Part shown: positions 53,431 through 61,973 of the stretch, one piece after another
Position numbering within the stretch: position 1 is the first letter of the stretch
Layout: the number at the start of each line of letters is the position of its first letter
Origin: Sporichthya polymorpha DSM 43042
Lineage (GTDB): Bacteria; Actinomycetota; Actinomycetes; Sporichthyales; Sporichthyaceae
Reading direction: 5' to 3'
Length of the DNA stretch: 64,000 bases
NCBI RefSeq assembly: GCF_000384115.1
Contig: NZ_KB913029.1
Location: forward strand, 5,307,057 to 5,371,056
Notes under the pieces: model-generated
What the model was told of the DNA's origin: nothing
Seen by the model: only the letters and a program-made list of their open reading frames with translations
Database searches by the model: none
Translations under genes and position numbers: made by a program

Positions 53431-53463
53431 AAATGTGGAGCAGGCCACACAATGGACACATTT
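53431..53463. promoter_or_regulatory. Candidate operator between acyl-CoA dehydrogenase and the SBP operon
   Basis: An outer inverted repeat AAATGTG (53431-53437) and CACATTT (53457-53463) encloses an inner one, TGTGG (53434-53438) and CCACA (53445-53449). The site is in the 77-base divergent intergenic region and is richer in A and T than its flanks. It could bind a TetR- or GntR-type regulator controlling both directions. No regulator gene is adjacent. Confidence 0.4.
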
Positions 53464-53482
53464 AGTAGGGATACTCTCAGGC

Positions 53483-54697
53483 ATGGCTTACTTACACCGT
53501 AAGGCTGGCGCCGCCGTCTGCGTGGCACTGGGCCTGGCCGTCGTGCCGCTGATCAGCGCCGACGCCCAGGCTGACGCCACCTACGCCGCGGTCGCCGAGG
53601 CCACCGGTGCGCGCGTCATCTTCACCAACGAGTCCATCCCGCTGAACGTCGCCCCGCAGCTGCAGGGCCCGACGGCGTCGGCGACGCAGAACTCGCTCCA
53701 GCAGTCCGACGCCTACGCCGCGTTCCCCTATCCGGGTGAGGAGGTCGCGGGCCTGCCCGGCGTCGTCGGCGGCGCCGCGAGCGTGCCGCTGCCGGCCTAC
53801 CCGTTCGTCATCTCGACCAGCTTCGGCGACGGCGCGAAGCAGCTCTCCTACCCCGGGATCGAGCTGCGCAGCGAGAGCACCGACACCCTGACCCAGGCCA
53901 CCGCGACGGGCGGCTCGACCGGCGCCGGGGCGACGTCGTCGGCCCGCGTCGCCCGCACCGGCGACGAGGTCGTGGCGAAGGCCGTCACCGACCTGGACGC
54001 GCTGCGCATCGGCGAGACGCTGGTGATCAGCGGCCTGCACGGCCTCGCGACCGCATCGCGCGACTCCGCCGGCAAGCTGACCCGCGTCTCCGAGCTGAGC
54101 TTCACGCGCCTGACGGCCCCGGGCCTGGTGGTCGGCCTGACCAACGGCAAGTTCTCGCTGCAGAACGGCACCGAGGCCCCGACCGAGACCGACGTCCCGG
54201 CCAGTGCGATCGCCGACGCCCTCACGTCCGCCGGGTACCCCACCACGTACCAGGCGCCGAAGGAAACCCCGGACGGGATCATCGGCGCCGGCCTGCAGAT
54301 CATCACCACGCTCCCGGCTCCCCCACCCGGCCTGCCCGGCGGGCTCTCCGGCGAGACGCCCGTGACGGTGTCGATCGGCCTGCTCCGTGCCGAGGTCGCC
54401 TACACGGTCCTGCCCGACACCCCCGCCGCGGCCGCGCCGGGTGGCGTCGACGCCGCGACGGGCGTCCCCGCGGCTCCCGCCGCGCCGGCCCTGCCCGGCA
54501 CCGACTTCGCTGTCGCCCCCGGCAGCGTCCCCGTCCTGGCACCCGCCGCCGGCGCGGTGCCGGGGATCGACCTGGCGTCCCTGTCGGCCACCCGCGCCGC
54601 GATCGGTTCGGACGTCGGCTGGATCTACCTGATGGTTGCCGCCGTGGGTCTGGCCGCGGTCGGTGGCTGCGCCGTTCTGTACCGAGGAGCTCGCTGA
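53483..54697 (+). CDS. Secreted, membrane-anchored protein, first gene of SBP operon
   Basis: A 404-residue protein not recognised. The signal peptide covers about residues 1-32 (VALGLAVVPLISADAQA). A large extracytoplasmic domain follows, with two halves around 35-130 and 130-300 that are rich in Ser, Thr and Ala and lack cysteine. A Pro/Ala-rich stalk spans about 305-370, and a C-terminal helix near 378-398 (IYLMVAAVGLAAVGGCAVLY) ends in RGAR. The architecture suits an anchored surface protein. The ATG at 53483 is the first start after the operator region. Its stop overlaps the next gene as TGATG. Confidence 0.7.
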   Translation: MAYLHRKAGAAVCVALGLAVVPLISADAQADATYAAVAEATGARVIFTNESIPLNVAPQLQGPTASATQNSLQQSDAYAAFPYPGEEVAGLPGVVGGAASVPLPAYPFVISTSFGDGAKQLSYPGIELRSESTDTLTQATATGGSTGAGATSSARVARTGDEVVAKAVTDLDALRIGETLVISGLHGLATASRDSAGKLTRVSELSFTRLTAPGLVVGLTNGKFSLQNGTEAPTETDVPASAIADALTSAGYPTTYQAPKETPDGIIGAGLQIITTLPAPPPGLPGGLSGETPVTVSIGLLRAEVAYTVLPDTPAAAAPGGVDAATGVPAAPAAPALPGTDFAVAPGSVPVLAPAAGAVPGIDLASLSATRAAIGSDVGWIYLMVAAVGLAAVGGCAVLYRGAR

Positions 54698-55089
54698 TGG
54701 CACCCCCGAAGTCGCGTATCGCCCTGGTCGACTGGGCCCGGGTGCAGTGGGACCGTGCCCTCGGCGCCGGGGCCGTGCTGCTCGGCGCGATCCTGCTGAT
54801 CGTCGGCTGGTTCCAGATCAGCGACACCGGCTTCGTCAGCGAGCAGCTCCCCTACCTGGCCTCCGCCGGGCTCGGGGGCGTGTTCCTCCTCGGCTTCGGC
54901 GGGATGCTCTGGCTCTCCGCCGACCTGCGCGACCAGTGGCGCGAACTGCGCGGCATCCGCACCCGGCTCGATGCCGATCCCGCGCCGGCTCCGGTCCCCG
55001 CGGCGGCGGGTGCAACGGCGGCGGGTGCACCGGCGGCGTCAGCGTCCGGCCCGGCCGCGCCGGACGTGACCGGTCGTGACCACGCCTGA
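54697..55089 (+). CDS. Small two-helix membrane protein of the SBP operon
   Basis: A 130-residue protein with two transmembrane helices (about residues 23-42 and 55-75, ALGAGAVLLGAILLIVGW and LASAGLGGVFLLGFGGMLWL). A short coiled stretch follows (DQWRELRGIRTRL), then an Ala/Pro-rich tail. The first loop contains the motif GWFQISDTGF, echoed in the next gene as GWLGVSDTVD, so the two share an ancestor. Function is unknown. The ATG overlaps the previous stop. Confidence 0.72.
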   Translation: MAPPKSRIALVDWARVQWDRALGAGAVLLGAILLIVGWFQISDTGFVSEQLPYLASAGLGGVFLLGFGGMLWLSADLRDQWRELRGIRTRLDADPAPAPVPAAAGATAAGAPAASASGPAAPDVTGRDHA

Positions 55090-55639
55090 GGATTCGACAC
55101 CGATGAGTTCGATCAGCCTCGGCGGGGCGCGCACCCGCGTGGCGCGGGCCGGCACCGCCCGGAGCGCGCCGCTCCACGACGGGCCCGAACCCTGGGCCCG
55201 GCGTGACGTCGTGGTCGTCGCGGTGGTGCTCGCCGTCGCGGTCGCCGGCCTGGTCGTCGGATGGCTCGGCGTCAGCGACACCGTCGACCTCAACTCCCAG
55301 ACCCGCTGGCTCGGGTTCGGCATCACCGCGCTCATCGTCGGCGGCTTCGGCATGGTCTTCTGGCTGCTGCTCGGGCTGCGCCGCGTCGCCGTCCTCCGGC
55401 GCGACGTGCTCGCCGAGCTCGACCGCCGGCACCCCGCGCCCGCGGCGGCCGTCGCCACCGCGCTGGTGACGGACCGTTCGGGATTCGGCACCGCGGCCGG
55501 CATGCGCCGCTACCACGCGCCGGACTGCCAGATGCTCGCCGGCAAGGACGGCGTCCGCTGGGCCGCCGAGGCCGCGCACGTCGAGGCCGGGCTCCGCCCG
55601 TGCCCCATCTGCACAGTCGGGGGGCTCGGTCATGAGTGA
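55076..55639 (+). CDS. Two-helix membrane protein with Ada-like cysteine motif
   Basis: A 187-residue protein with helices near residues 45-65 and 78-98 (VVVVAVVLAVAVAGLVVG, FGITALIVGGFGMVFWLLLG). The C-terminal domain (about 140-183) reads MRRYHAPDCQMLAGKDGVR, then AGLRPCPIC. The YHxPxC and GLRPCxxC pattern resembles the small metal-binding domain of Ada and other 'hard-to-transfer' zinc motifs, with three cysteines available. The GTG start at 55076 overlaps the previous gene by 14 bases. It ends inside the permease start. Zinc binding is inference. Confidence 0.7.
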   Translation: MTTPEDSTPMSSISLGGARTRVARAGTARSAPLHDGPEPWARRDVVVVAVVLAVAVAGLVVGWLGVSDTVDLNSQTRWLGFGITALIVGGFGMVFWLLLGLRRVAVLRRDVLAELDRRHPAPAAAVATALVTDRSGFGTAAGMRRYHAPDCQMLAGKDGVRWAAEAAHVEAGLRPCPICTVGGLGHE

Positions 55640-57548
55640 GTACGTCCCCTACCTCGTCTTCGGGCTGGTCTACGGCTCGATCTACGGCCTGGCCGCGATG
55701 GGCCTGGTGCTCACGTACCGGACCTCGGGTCTGTTCAACTTCGGCCACGGCGCCGTGGGTGCCGGCGCGGCCTACGCGTTCTACGAGCTGCGCGAGCAGC
55801 GGGGCCTGCCGTGGCCCGTCGCCGCGATCCTCGCGATCGGTCTGTTCGGCGCGATCCTCGGTCTCGGTCTCGAACGCATGGCCCGCGGACTGGCCCGGGT
55901 CCCGGTCTCGTACCAGATCGTCGGCACCATCGGTCTGCTGCTGCTGATCCGCGCGACCGCGACCTGGATCTACGGCTCCGAGTACCGCCTCTTCGAACCG
56001 TTCCTGCCGCGCGACGAGGCGTTCACGATCTCCGGGGTCTCCGTCACCTGGGACTCGGTCATCACCCTCGTCTCGGTGACGATTGCCGCCCTCGGGCTCT
56101 ACCTGCTCGTCGAACGGTCCCGCCTCGGCGTGATGATGCGCGCGGTCGTCGACGACCCGGCGTTGCTGGACACAGCCGGCGTTGCGCCCACGCGGGTACG
56201 CCGGCAGGCGTGGCTGATCGGCTCGTGCTTCGCCGCCGCGTCCGGGGTCCTGCTCGCCTCGCAGCAACAGCAACTCGACGCGACCCTGCTCTCGCTGCTG
56301 GTGGTGCAGGCCTTCGGGGCCGCCGCCCTCGGCTCGTTCCGCAGCCTGCCACTGGCGTACGCCGGTGGCCTCGCGATCGGCGTCGCGCAGAAGCTCGTCT
56401 CCAAGGAGACCGCGACCCGGGACTGGCTGCAGGGCCTGGACTTCAACCTGCCGTTCATCGTCCTGTTCATCGCCCTGCTGGTCCTCGGCCGTCGGCGCCT
56501 CGGCGACCTGGGTGCCCAGGTGCGGTCGCGCACCGCGGCGCCGCTCGTGCTCCCCCCGCACCTGCGGTACCTGGTGATGTCGCTGGTCCTGCTCGGTGCC
56601 GTCCTGGTCCCGCACGTCGTGGGCTCACGTCTGCCGGTGTGGATCAACGCGATGAGCCAGGTGCTGCTGTTCCTCTCGCTCGGCCTGCTGGTGCACACGT
56701 CGGGCCAGGTCTCGCTCTGCCACATGGGTCTGGCCGCGGTCGGTGCCGCGGCGTTCGCCCACGCGGTCTCGGGCGGCGTGCCGTGGGGCCTCGCCGTCCT
56801 CTTCGCCGGTCTGGTGGCCGTGCCCGTGGGTGCCGTGGTCGCGATCCCGGCGATCCGGCTGTCCGGGTTGTTCCTCGCCCTCGCGACGTTGGGCTTCGGC
56901 ATCTTCATCGCCCAGTTCTTCTACGTGAAGAGCTACATGTTCGGCCTCGCCGATCTGAAGACCTCCCGTCCGTCCGGTTTCACCTCCGACACCTCGTACT
57001 ACTACCTGCTGCTGATGTTCGCGGTCGCGGGCATCGCTCTGGTCATGGCGATCGAGCGGGCCCGCCTCGGCCGTCTGCTGCGCAGCTTGGGCGACTCCCC
57101 CACGGCGCTGACGACGCTCGGCACCTCGGCCAACGTCACCCGCGTCCTGGTCTTCTGCATCTCGGCGTTCCTGGCCGGCATCAGCGGGGCCCTCTACGCC
57201 GGGCAGTTCGGCTCGGTGTCGGGCACCAGCTTCAACTTCGTCTTCTCGCTCGTTCTGCTCGCCGTGCTCGCCATCTCCGGCCGCACGACCGTCACGTGCG
57301 CGATCGTCGGACCGCTGCTGATGTTCGTGGGCCCGGCGTACAACACCGGCTTCGAGGACGGCTTCCAGGTCCTCTTCGGGCTCGGCGCGATCCTCGCCGC
57401 CGTGTACGCGACGCGGCGCCCGCACCTGCCGTTGCGCACGTGGGCCGCCGAGTACTCGTGGCGCACCGAGAGCACCACCGCGGCGCGCCGGGCCGCGGAT
57501 TCCGAGACCGCCGCCGCGGAGCGCGAACCGGTGGGAGCGTCCCGATGA
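55632..57548 (+). CDS. Fused LivH-LivM type ABC transporter permease
   Basis: A 638-residue permease in which both membrane halves of a branched-chain-amino-acid-type importer are joined. Residues 1-290 form LivH (VYGSIYGLAAMGLVLTYR near 15, RSRLGVMMRAVVDDPALL near 157). Residues 310-600 form LivM (TSGQVSLCHMGLAAVGAAAF near 356, RARLGRLLRSLGDSPTAL near 476). About 17 helices are predicted. The 638-residue length is close to the sum of two separate permeases. No ATPase gene follows in the window. It overlaps its upstream neighbour by eight bases and the first binding-protein gene by four. Confidence 0.88.
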   Translation: MSEYVPYLVFGLVYGSIYGLAAMGLVLTYRTSGLFNFGHGAVGAGAAYAFYELREQRGLPWPVAAILAIGLFGAILGLGLERMARGLARVPVSYQIVGTIGLLLLIRATATWIYGSEYRLFEPFLPRDEAFTISGVSVTWDSVITLVSVTIAALGLYLLVERSRLGVMMRAVVDDPALLDTAGVAPTRVRRQAWLIGSCFAAASGVLLASQQQQLDATLLSLLVVQAFGAAALGSFRSLPLAYAGGLAIGVAQKLVSKETATRDWLQGLDFNLPFIVLFIALLVLGRRRLGDLGAQVRSRTAAPLVLPPHLRYLVMSLVLLGAVLVPHVVGSRLPVWINAMSQVLLFLSLGLLVHTSGQVSLCHMGLAAVGAAAFAHAVSGGVPWGLAVLFAGLVAVPVGAVVAIPAIRLSGLFLALATLGFGIFIAQFFYVKSYMFGLADLKTSRPSGFTSDTSYYYLLLMFAVAGIALVMAIERARLGRLLRSLGDSPTALTTLGTSANVTRVLVFCISAFLAGISGALYAGQFGSVSGTSFNFVFSLVLLAVLAISGRTTVTCAIVGPLLMFVGPAYNTGFEDGFQVLFGLGAILAAVYATRRPHLPLRTWAAEYSWRTESTTAARRAADSETAAAEREPVGASR

Positions 57549-59014
57549 CCGGCCGTTCGGGACGGGCCCGGCTGGTCGCGATCGGCACCTGCGCGGTGCT
57601 CCTGCTCGCCGGCTGTGGCACCCGCGCCAGTGACGCCGAGATCCAGGCCGGCGCGGGTGGCGGCCCGGTGGCGCTGCCCGAGTCCGCGATCGCCGAGTTG
57701 CAGAGCGCACTCCCGGCGGCGGTGCCGGGAGCTCCGGTCGTCGGCCTGCCCTCCGGGGTCGTTCCGCCGTCGGCCCTTCCCGGCGGGGCCGTGCCGGACA
57801 CCGCGCCGGGCACGACCGGGTCGACGGGCACCGCGGACACCCCGGCGGCGGGGCGGCCCGCCGCCGGTCAGGCGCAGGCGTCCTCCGCCGATGCGCCCGC
57901 GGCCACGTGCACGACCAAGGGCGCGCCGGTGAACATCGGCCAGGTCGGCACGTACTCCGGCGTGACCGGAGCGATCTCGGCGCCCGGCCGCACGGCGCTC
58001 GCCGTCTGGGGTCAGGACGTCAACGCCCGCGGCGGGCTGGCCTGCCACCCCGTCACGATCTACAACCGGGACGACGGCGGCGACCCGTCGCGATCAGCCG
58101 CGCTGGTCAAGGAACTCGTCTCCCAGCACAGGATCGTGGCGCTCGTCGGCAGCACGGTCGCGTTCTCCGCGGCCGGGTTCCGCTCCGCCGTCGAGGCCGA
58201 GAAGATCCCCGCCATCGGCGGCGAACTCATCGCTCCGGAGTGGCACGAGAGCCCGTGGATGTTCCCGCAGGGCGCGTCGATCGGCGACCAGATCATCGGC
58301 TTCGTCAAGCAGGGCGTCGAGGGCGGGAAGAAGAAGCTCGCCTACCTGTACTGCGTCGAGGTCGGCGCGTGCACGTACGCGGACAAGATCCTCAAGGGCG
58401 GCGGCGCGAAGCGCGCCGGGGCCGAGATCGTCTACAGCTCCGCGATCTCGATCACCCAGACCGACTTCACCGCCCAGTGCCAGAACGCGAAGAACGCCGG
58501 CGCCGAGCAGATCGCGCTGGGGATGGACGGGTCCGCCATGATCCGGCTGGCGCGCTCGTGCGCGTCGCTGGGTTACAAGCCGCTGTTCTCCGGCGTCGGC
58601 GGCACGATCAGTCCCGGCCAGGCGACCGACACGCTGCTGCGCTCGTTCAACCTGGCGACCGCGACCTCGGTGGCGCCGTGGATGCTCAGCGACACCCCCG
58701 GCCTCAAGATGTACCAGGCCGCGATGAAGCGTTACGCGCCCTCTCTCGCCCCGGACGGCGCCTCGATCTCGGTGTGGACGTCGGCCGCGCTGCTGGAGAA
58801 GGCCGTCGAACTCGGCGGCGACGGCGCGCTCACGACCGCGCGAATCGTTTCGGGGCTCGGGAAGCTGAAGAACGAGACGCTCGGTGGACTGACCGGCCCG
58901 TTGACCTACAAACCCGGACAGGCCAAGGCGCCGAGCAGCGGATGCCTGTTCTACGAACTCCTCACCCCCCAGGGGTGGACGGCACCGCGCGGGAGCAAGC
59001 AGATTTGCATCTGA
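57545..59014 (+). CDS. Substrate-binding lipoprotein 1 of tandem array (leucine-binding type)
   Basis: A 489-residue lipoprotein with lipobox LLLAGC near residue 20, followed by the array hallmark GTRASDAEIQAG. A Pro/Ala/Gly-rich linker (about 30-120) tethers a type I periplasmic-binding domain (about 125-489). Core motifs are IGQVGTYSGVTG, GGLACHPVTI, DDGGDPSRSAALVKEL, ITQTDFTAQCQNAKNAGAEQ and GWTAPRGSKQICI. Eight cysteines outside the lipobox align with those of the next proteins. It probably delivers an amino acid-like or small organic acid ligand to the fused permease; the ligand is unknown. The ATG overlaps the permease stop as ATGA. Confidence 0.87.
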   Translation: MTGRSGRARLVAIGTCAVLLLAGCGTRASDAEIQAGAGGGPVALPESAIAELQSALPAAVPGAPVVGLPSGVVPPSALPGGAVPDTAPGTTGSTGTADTPAAGRPAAGQAQASSADAPAATCTTKGAPVNIGQVGTYSGVTGAISAPGRTALAVWGQDVNARGGLACHPVTIYNRDDGGDPSRSAALVKELVSQHRIVALVGSTVAFSAAGFRSAVEAEKIPAIGGELIAPEWHESPWMFPQGASIGDQIIGFVKQGVEGGKKKLAYLYCVEVGACTYADKILKGGGAKRAGAEIVYSSAISITQTDFTAQCQNAKNAGAEQIALGMDGSAMIRLARSCASLGYKPLFSGVGGTISPGQATDTLLRSFNLATATSVAPWMLSDTPGLKMYQAAMKRYAPSLAPDGASISVWTSAALLEKAVELGGDGALTTARIVSGLGKLKNETLGGLTGPLTYKPGQAKAPSSGCLFYELLTPQGWTAPRGSKQICI

Positions 59015-60492
59015 CCCGCTCCGTTCCGGCGCTGGCCGTCGCCGCCGCGCTCCTGCTCACCGGGTGCGGGACCCGCGCCGACGAGACCGAGATCCGCGCC
59101 GGCGCCGCCGGCTCCGGCACAGTGACGCTCACTTCGGAGTCGCTGGATCAGCTGCGCGCGGCCGCGGCCGGTGGCGGGACCGTTCCCGTCCCCGGGGCAC
59201 CCACGGGCGAGGTCGCCAGCGGCACCGTCGACACCGGGCCGCTCGCGCCCGGGACCACGACCAGCAACGCCACGGCCGGTCAGGACACCACCGGCGCCGC
59301 GGCCGGTCCCGCGAGCCCCGCGACCGGCCGGGCGAATCAGCCCGCCGCGGCGCGGGGCGGTGCGGACGCGGCGTGCACGGAGCAACTTCCCCCGGTCGCC
59401 CTCGGGCAGGTCGGGACCTTCTCCGGCCTCGCCGGGGCCGTCTCGGCCTCGGCCCGGACGACGGCCGCGATCTGGGCGCAGGACGTCAACGCCCGGGGCG
59501 GGCTGGCCTGCCACCCCGTCACGGTCTTCGCGCGTGACGACGGCGGTGACCCGGCCAAGGCCGCGGCGCTGGTGCGCGAGCTGCACGCGCAGAGCAAGGT
59601 GGTCGCGCTGATCAACAGCGTGGTGGTCTTCTCGGTCGCGGGTTTCCGCACCGCGGTCGAGGACCTTCAGCTGCCGGCCGTCGGCGGTGAACTGCTCGCC
59701 CCCGACTGGAACGAGAGCGCGTACATGTTCCCGCAGGGCGCGGGCTTCTTCGACCAGATCGTCGGGTTCCTCAAGCAGGGCGTCGAGATGGGCAAGAAGA
59801 AGATCGCGACGCTGTACTGCGTCGAGGTCACCGCCTGCAGCGAGGGCATCGCCTACGGCCGCTCCGAGGGTGTGAAGAAGGCCGGCGGAGAACTCGTCTA
59901 CGACTCGGCCATCTCCCTGACCCAGACCGACTTCACCGCCCAGTGCCAGAACGCCAAGAACGCGGGGGCCGACCAGCTCGTGCTCGGGATGGACGGCTCG
60001 GCGATGACGCGGGTGGCACGGTCGTGCGCGGCGATCGGCTACAAGCCGCTGCTCTCCGGGATCGGCGGGACGATCAGCTCGGCCCAGGCCGCCGACCCCA
60101 CCCTGCGCTCCTTCGGGCTCGCGGTCGCCAGCGGCGTCGCGCCCTGGACGGAGACCGACACTCCCGGCCTCAAGGCGTACCGCGACGCGTTGCGCCGCTA
60201 CGCGCCCTCCCTGGCGCCGGACGGCCCGTCGATTCAGGCCTGGACCTCCGGGCAGCTGCTGGAGAGGGCCGTGGCCGGGCTCGGCGCGAAGGCGCGCTCC
60301 GGCCCGCTGACGACCGCCCTGATCCTGGACGCCCTCGGGACCGTGAAGAACGAGGACCTCGAAGGGCTGACGGCCGGCGTGACGTTCACCCCGAACCAGA
60401 AGCACGCGGTGTCCAGCGGCTGCATCTACTACGAGCTGCTGACCCCCGACGGGTGGACCGCGCCCAAGGGCAGCCGGAAAGTGTGTGTATGA
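59005..60492 (+). CDS. Substrate-binding lipoprotein 2 of tandem array
   Basis: A 495-residue paralogue of protein 1 with lipobox LLLTGC near residue 18, then GTRADETEIRAG and the binding domain (GQVGTFSGLAGAV, GGLACHPVTVFARDDGGDP, LTQTDFTAQCQNAKNAGADQ, GWTAPKGSRKVCV). All eight shared cysteines are present. It begins with TTG at 59005, 10 bases before the stop of protein 1, with GGGAG upstream; no ATG or GTG is available in this frame before the signal peptide. By eye it is the closest relative of protein 1 within the array. Confidence 0.87.
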   Translation: MHLTRSVPALAVAAALLLTGCGTRADETEIRAGAAGSGTVTLTSESLDQLRAAAAGGGTVPVPGAPTGEVASGTVDTGPLAPGTTTSNATAGQDTTGAAAGPASPATGRANQPAAARGGADAACTEQLPPVALGQVGTFSGLAGAVSASARTTAAIWAQDVNARGGLACHPVTVFARDDGGDPAKAAALVRELHAQSKVVALINSVVVFSVAGFRTAVEDLQLPAVGGELLAPDWNESAYMFPQGAGFFDQIVGFLKQGVEMGKKKIATLYCVEVTACSEGIAYGRSEGVKKAGGELVYDSAISLTQTDFTAQCQNAKNAGADQLVLGMDGSAMTRVARSCAAIGYKPLLSGIGGTISSAQAADPTLRSFGLAVASGVAPWTETDTPGLKAYRDALRRYAPSLAPDGPSIQAWTSGQLLERAVAGLGAKARSGPLTTALILDALGTVKNEDLEGLTAGVTFTPNQKHAVSSGCIYYELLTPDGWTAPKGSRKVCV

Positions 60493-61973
60493 GGCAGCGT
60501 CGTGCCGCGGCTCTGGTGGCCGCGGTGCTCTCCGGCGTTGTCCTGGTCTCCGGGTGCGGAACGCGGGTCGATCCCGCCGAGGTCCGCGCCGGCGCGCAGG
60601 CGAACGGTTCCGTGACGCTGGATTCGGCGGCCCTGGAGCAGCTGCGCGAGGCCGCCGCGGCCGCGACGAACGGTGCGGGAGCCCCGGCCGCCCCCGGCGC
60701 CGCGGGCGACCTGCCCGCCGTCGTCGGCGGCGCGACCGCACCGGGCACGACGGCGGGGGCCTCGGCGACCGCACCGGCGCCCGGCGCGACCACCACCAAG
60801 CCGGGCACGCCCGCCCAGACGCCGACCACCGGGGACGGCGGGAAGTGCGCCACGCAGGGCGCACCGATCGCCCTCGGTCAGGTCGGGACGTTCTCCGGCC
60901 TCGCCGGCCCGATCGCGGGGGACGGGCTGACCGCGATGGCCGTGTGGGCGAAGCAGATCAACGCCCGCGGTGGCCTGGCGTGCCACCCGGTGACGCTCTA
61001 CACCCGTGACGACGGCGGCGACCCGTCGCGTGCGGCCGCGGCGGCGAAGGACCTGATCGGCCGCGGGGTCGTGGCGTTCGTCGGCAACCTCACCGCGCTG
61101 ACGCAGTCCGGCTTCCTGCCTGAGATCAAGAAGAACTGCATCCCGACGGTCGGGATCGACTTCGGCGCCGAGTGGTCGACCGAGCCCTGCCTGTTCCCGC
61201 AGGGCGGGGGCTGGCGCGAGTCGATCGCCGGTCTGGTGCAGCAGGCCGCCGACCGCGGGCACAAGCGACTGGGGCTGCTCTACTGCGTCGAGATCAACAC
61301 CTGCTCCTCGATCGGCAAGGACATCGGGTCGGCCGCCGAGCGGGCGGGCGTCGAGCTCGTCTACTCGTCGTCGATCTCGCTGACGCAGACCGACTACACG
61401 GCCCAGTGCCAGAACGCGAAGAACGCGAAGGTCGAGGAACTCGTCGTCGCGATGGAGGGCTCCGCGATGGCGCGGCTGGCCCGCTCCTGCCTGGCCCTGA
61501 ACTACAAGCCGCTGCTCGTCGGCGCCGCGTGGGCGGTCAACCCGAAGCAGGCCGAGGATCCGCAGGTGCGTGAGCTCGGCCTGGCCGCGGTGAACCCCAA
61601 CGCACCCTGGTTCGCCACCGACCAGCCTGGCCTGCGGGAGTACCAGGCCGCGCTGAAGACCTACGCCCCGCAGATCGTCAGCAGCGGGATGACGCTGCAG
61701 ATGTGGTCGGCGGGGAAGATCCTCGAGGCGGCGGTCGGCCTGCTCGGGCCGACCGCGCGGGACAAGGCGCTGACGGCGGATCAGATCCTGAATGGGTTGA
61801 ACCGGATCAAGAACGAGACCCTCGGTGGGATCACCGCACCGCTGAACTACGCGGAGAAGAACAAGAGCCGCAGCAGCGGCTGCGTCTTCGTGACCCTGCT
61901 GGGCAAGCAGGGCTGGACCGCGCCCAACGGGTCGAAGCCGCTGTGCATCAGCGGTGCGAGGGACCTGCGATGA
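60489..61973 (+). CDS. Substrate-binding lipoprotein 3 of tandem array
   Basis: A 494-residue paralogue with lipobox VLVSGC near residue 23, GTRVDPAEVRAG after it and the domain motifs GQVGTFSGLAGPI, GGLACHPVTLYTRDDGGDP, LTQTDYTAQCQNAKNAKVEE and GWTAPNGSKPLCI. It has the eight shared cysteines plus two more (KKNCIP and TEPCLF near 218-238), the only member with an extra pair. The ligand region (VGIDFGAEWSTEP) differs clearly from members 1 and 2. The start overlaps the previous stop as ATGA. Confidence 0.87.
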   Translation: MRQRRAAALVAAVLSGVVLVSGCGTRVDPAEVRAGAQANGSVTLDSAALEQLREAAAAATNGAGAPAAPGAAGDLPAVVGGATAPGTTAGASATAPAPGATTTKPGTPAQTPTTGDGGKCATQGAPIALGQVGTFSGLAGPIAGDGLTAMAVWAKQINARGGLACHPVTLYTRDDGGDPSRAAAAAKDLIGRGVVAFVGNLTALTQSGFLPEIKKNCIPTVGIDFGAEWSTEPCLFPQGGGWRESIAGLVQQAADRGHKRLGLLYCVEINTCSSIGKDIGSAAERAGVELVYSSSISLTQTDYTAQCQNAKNAKVEELVVAMEGSAMARLARSCLALNYKPLLVGAAWAVNPKQAEDPQVRELGLAAVNPNAPWFATDQPGLREYQAALKTYAPQIVSSGMTLQMWSAGKILEAAVGLLGPTARDKALTADQILNGLNRIKNETLGGITAPLNYAEKNKSRSSGCVFVTLLGKQGWTAPNGSKPLCISGARDLR

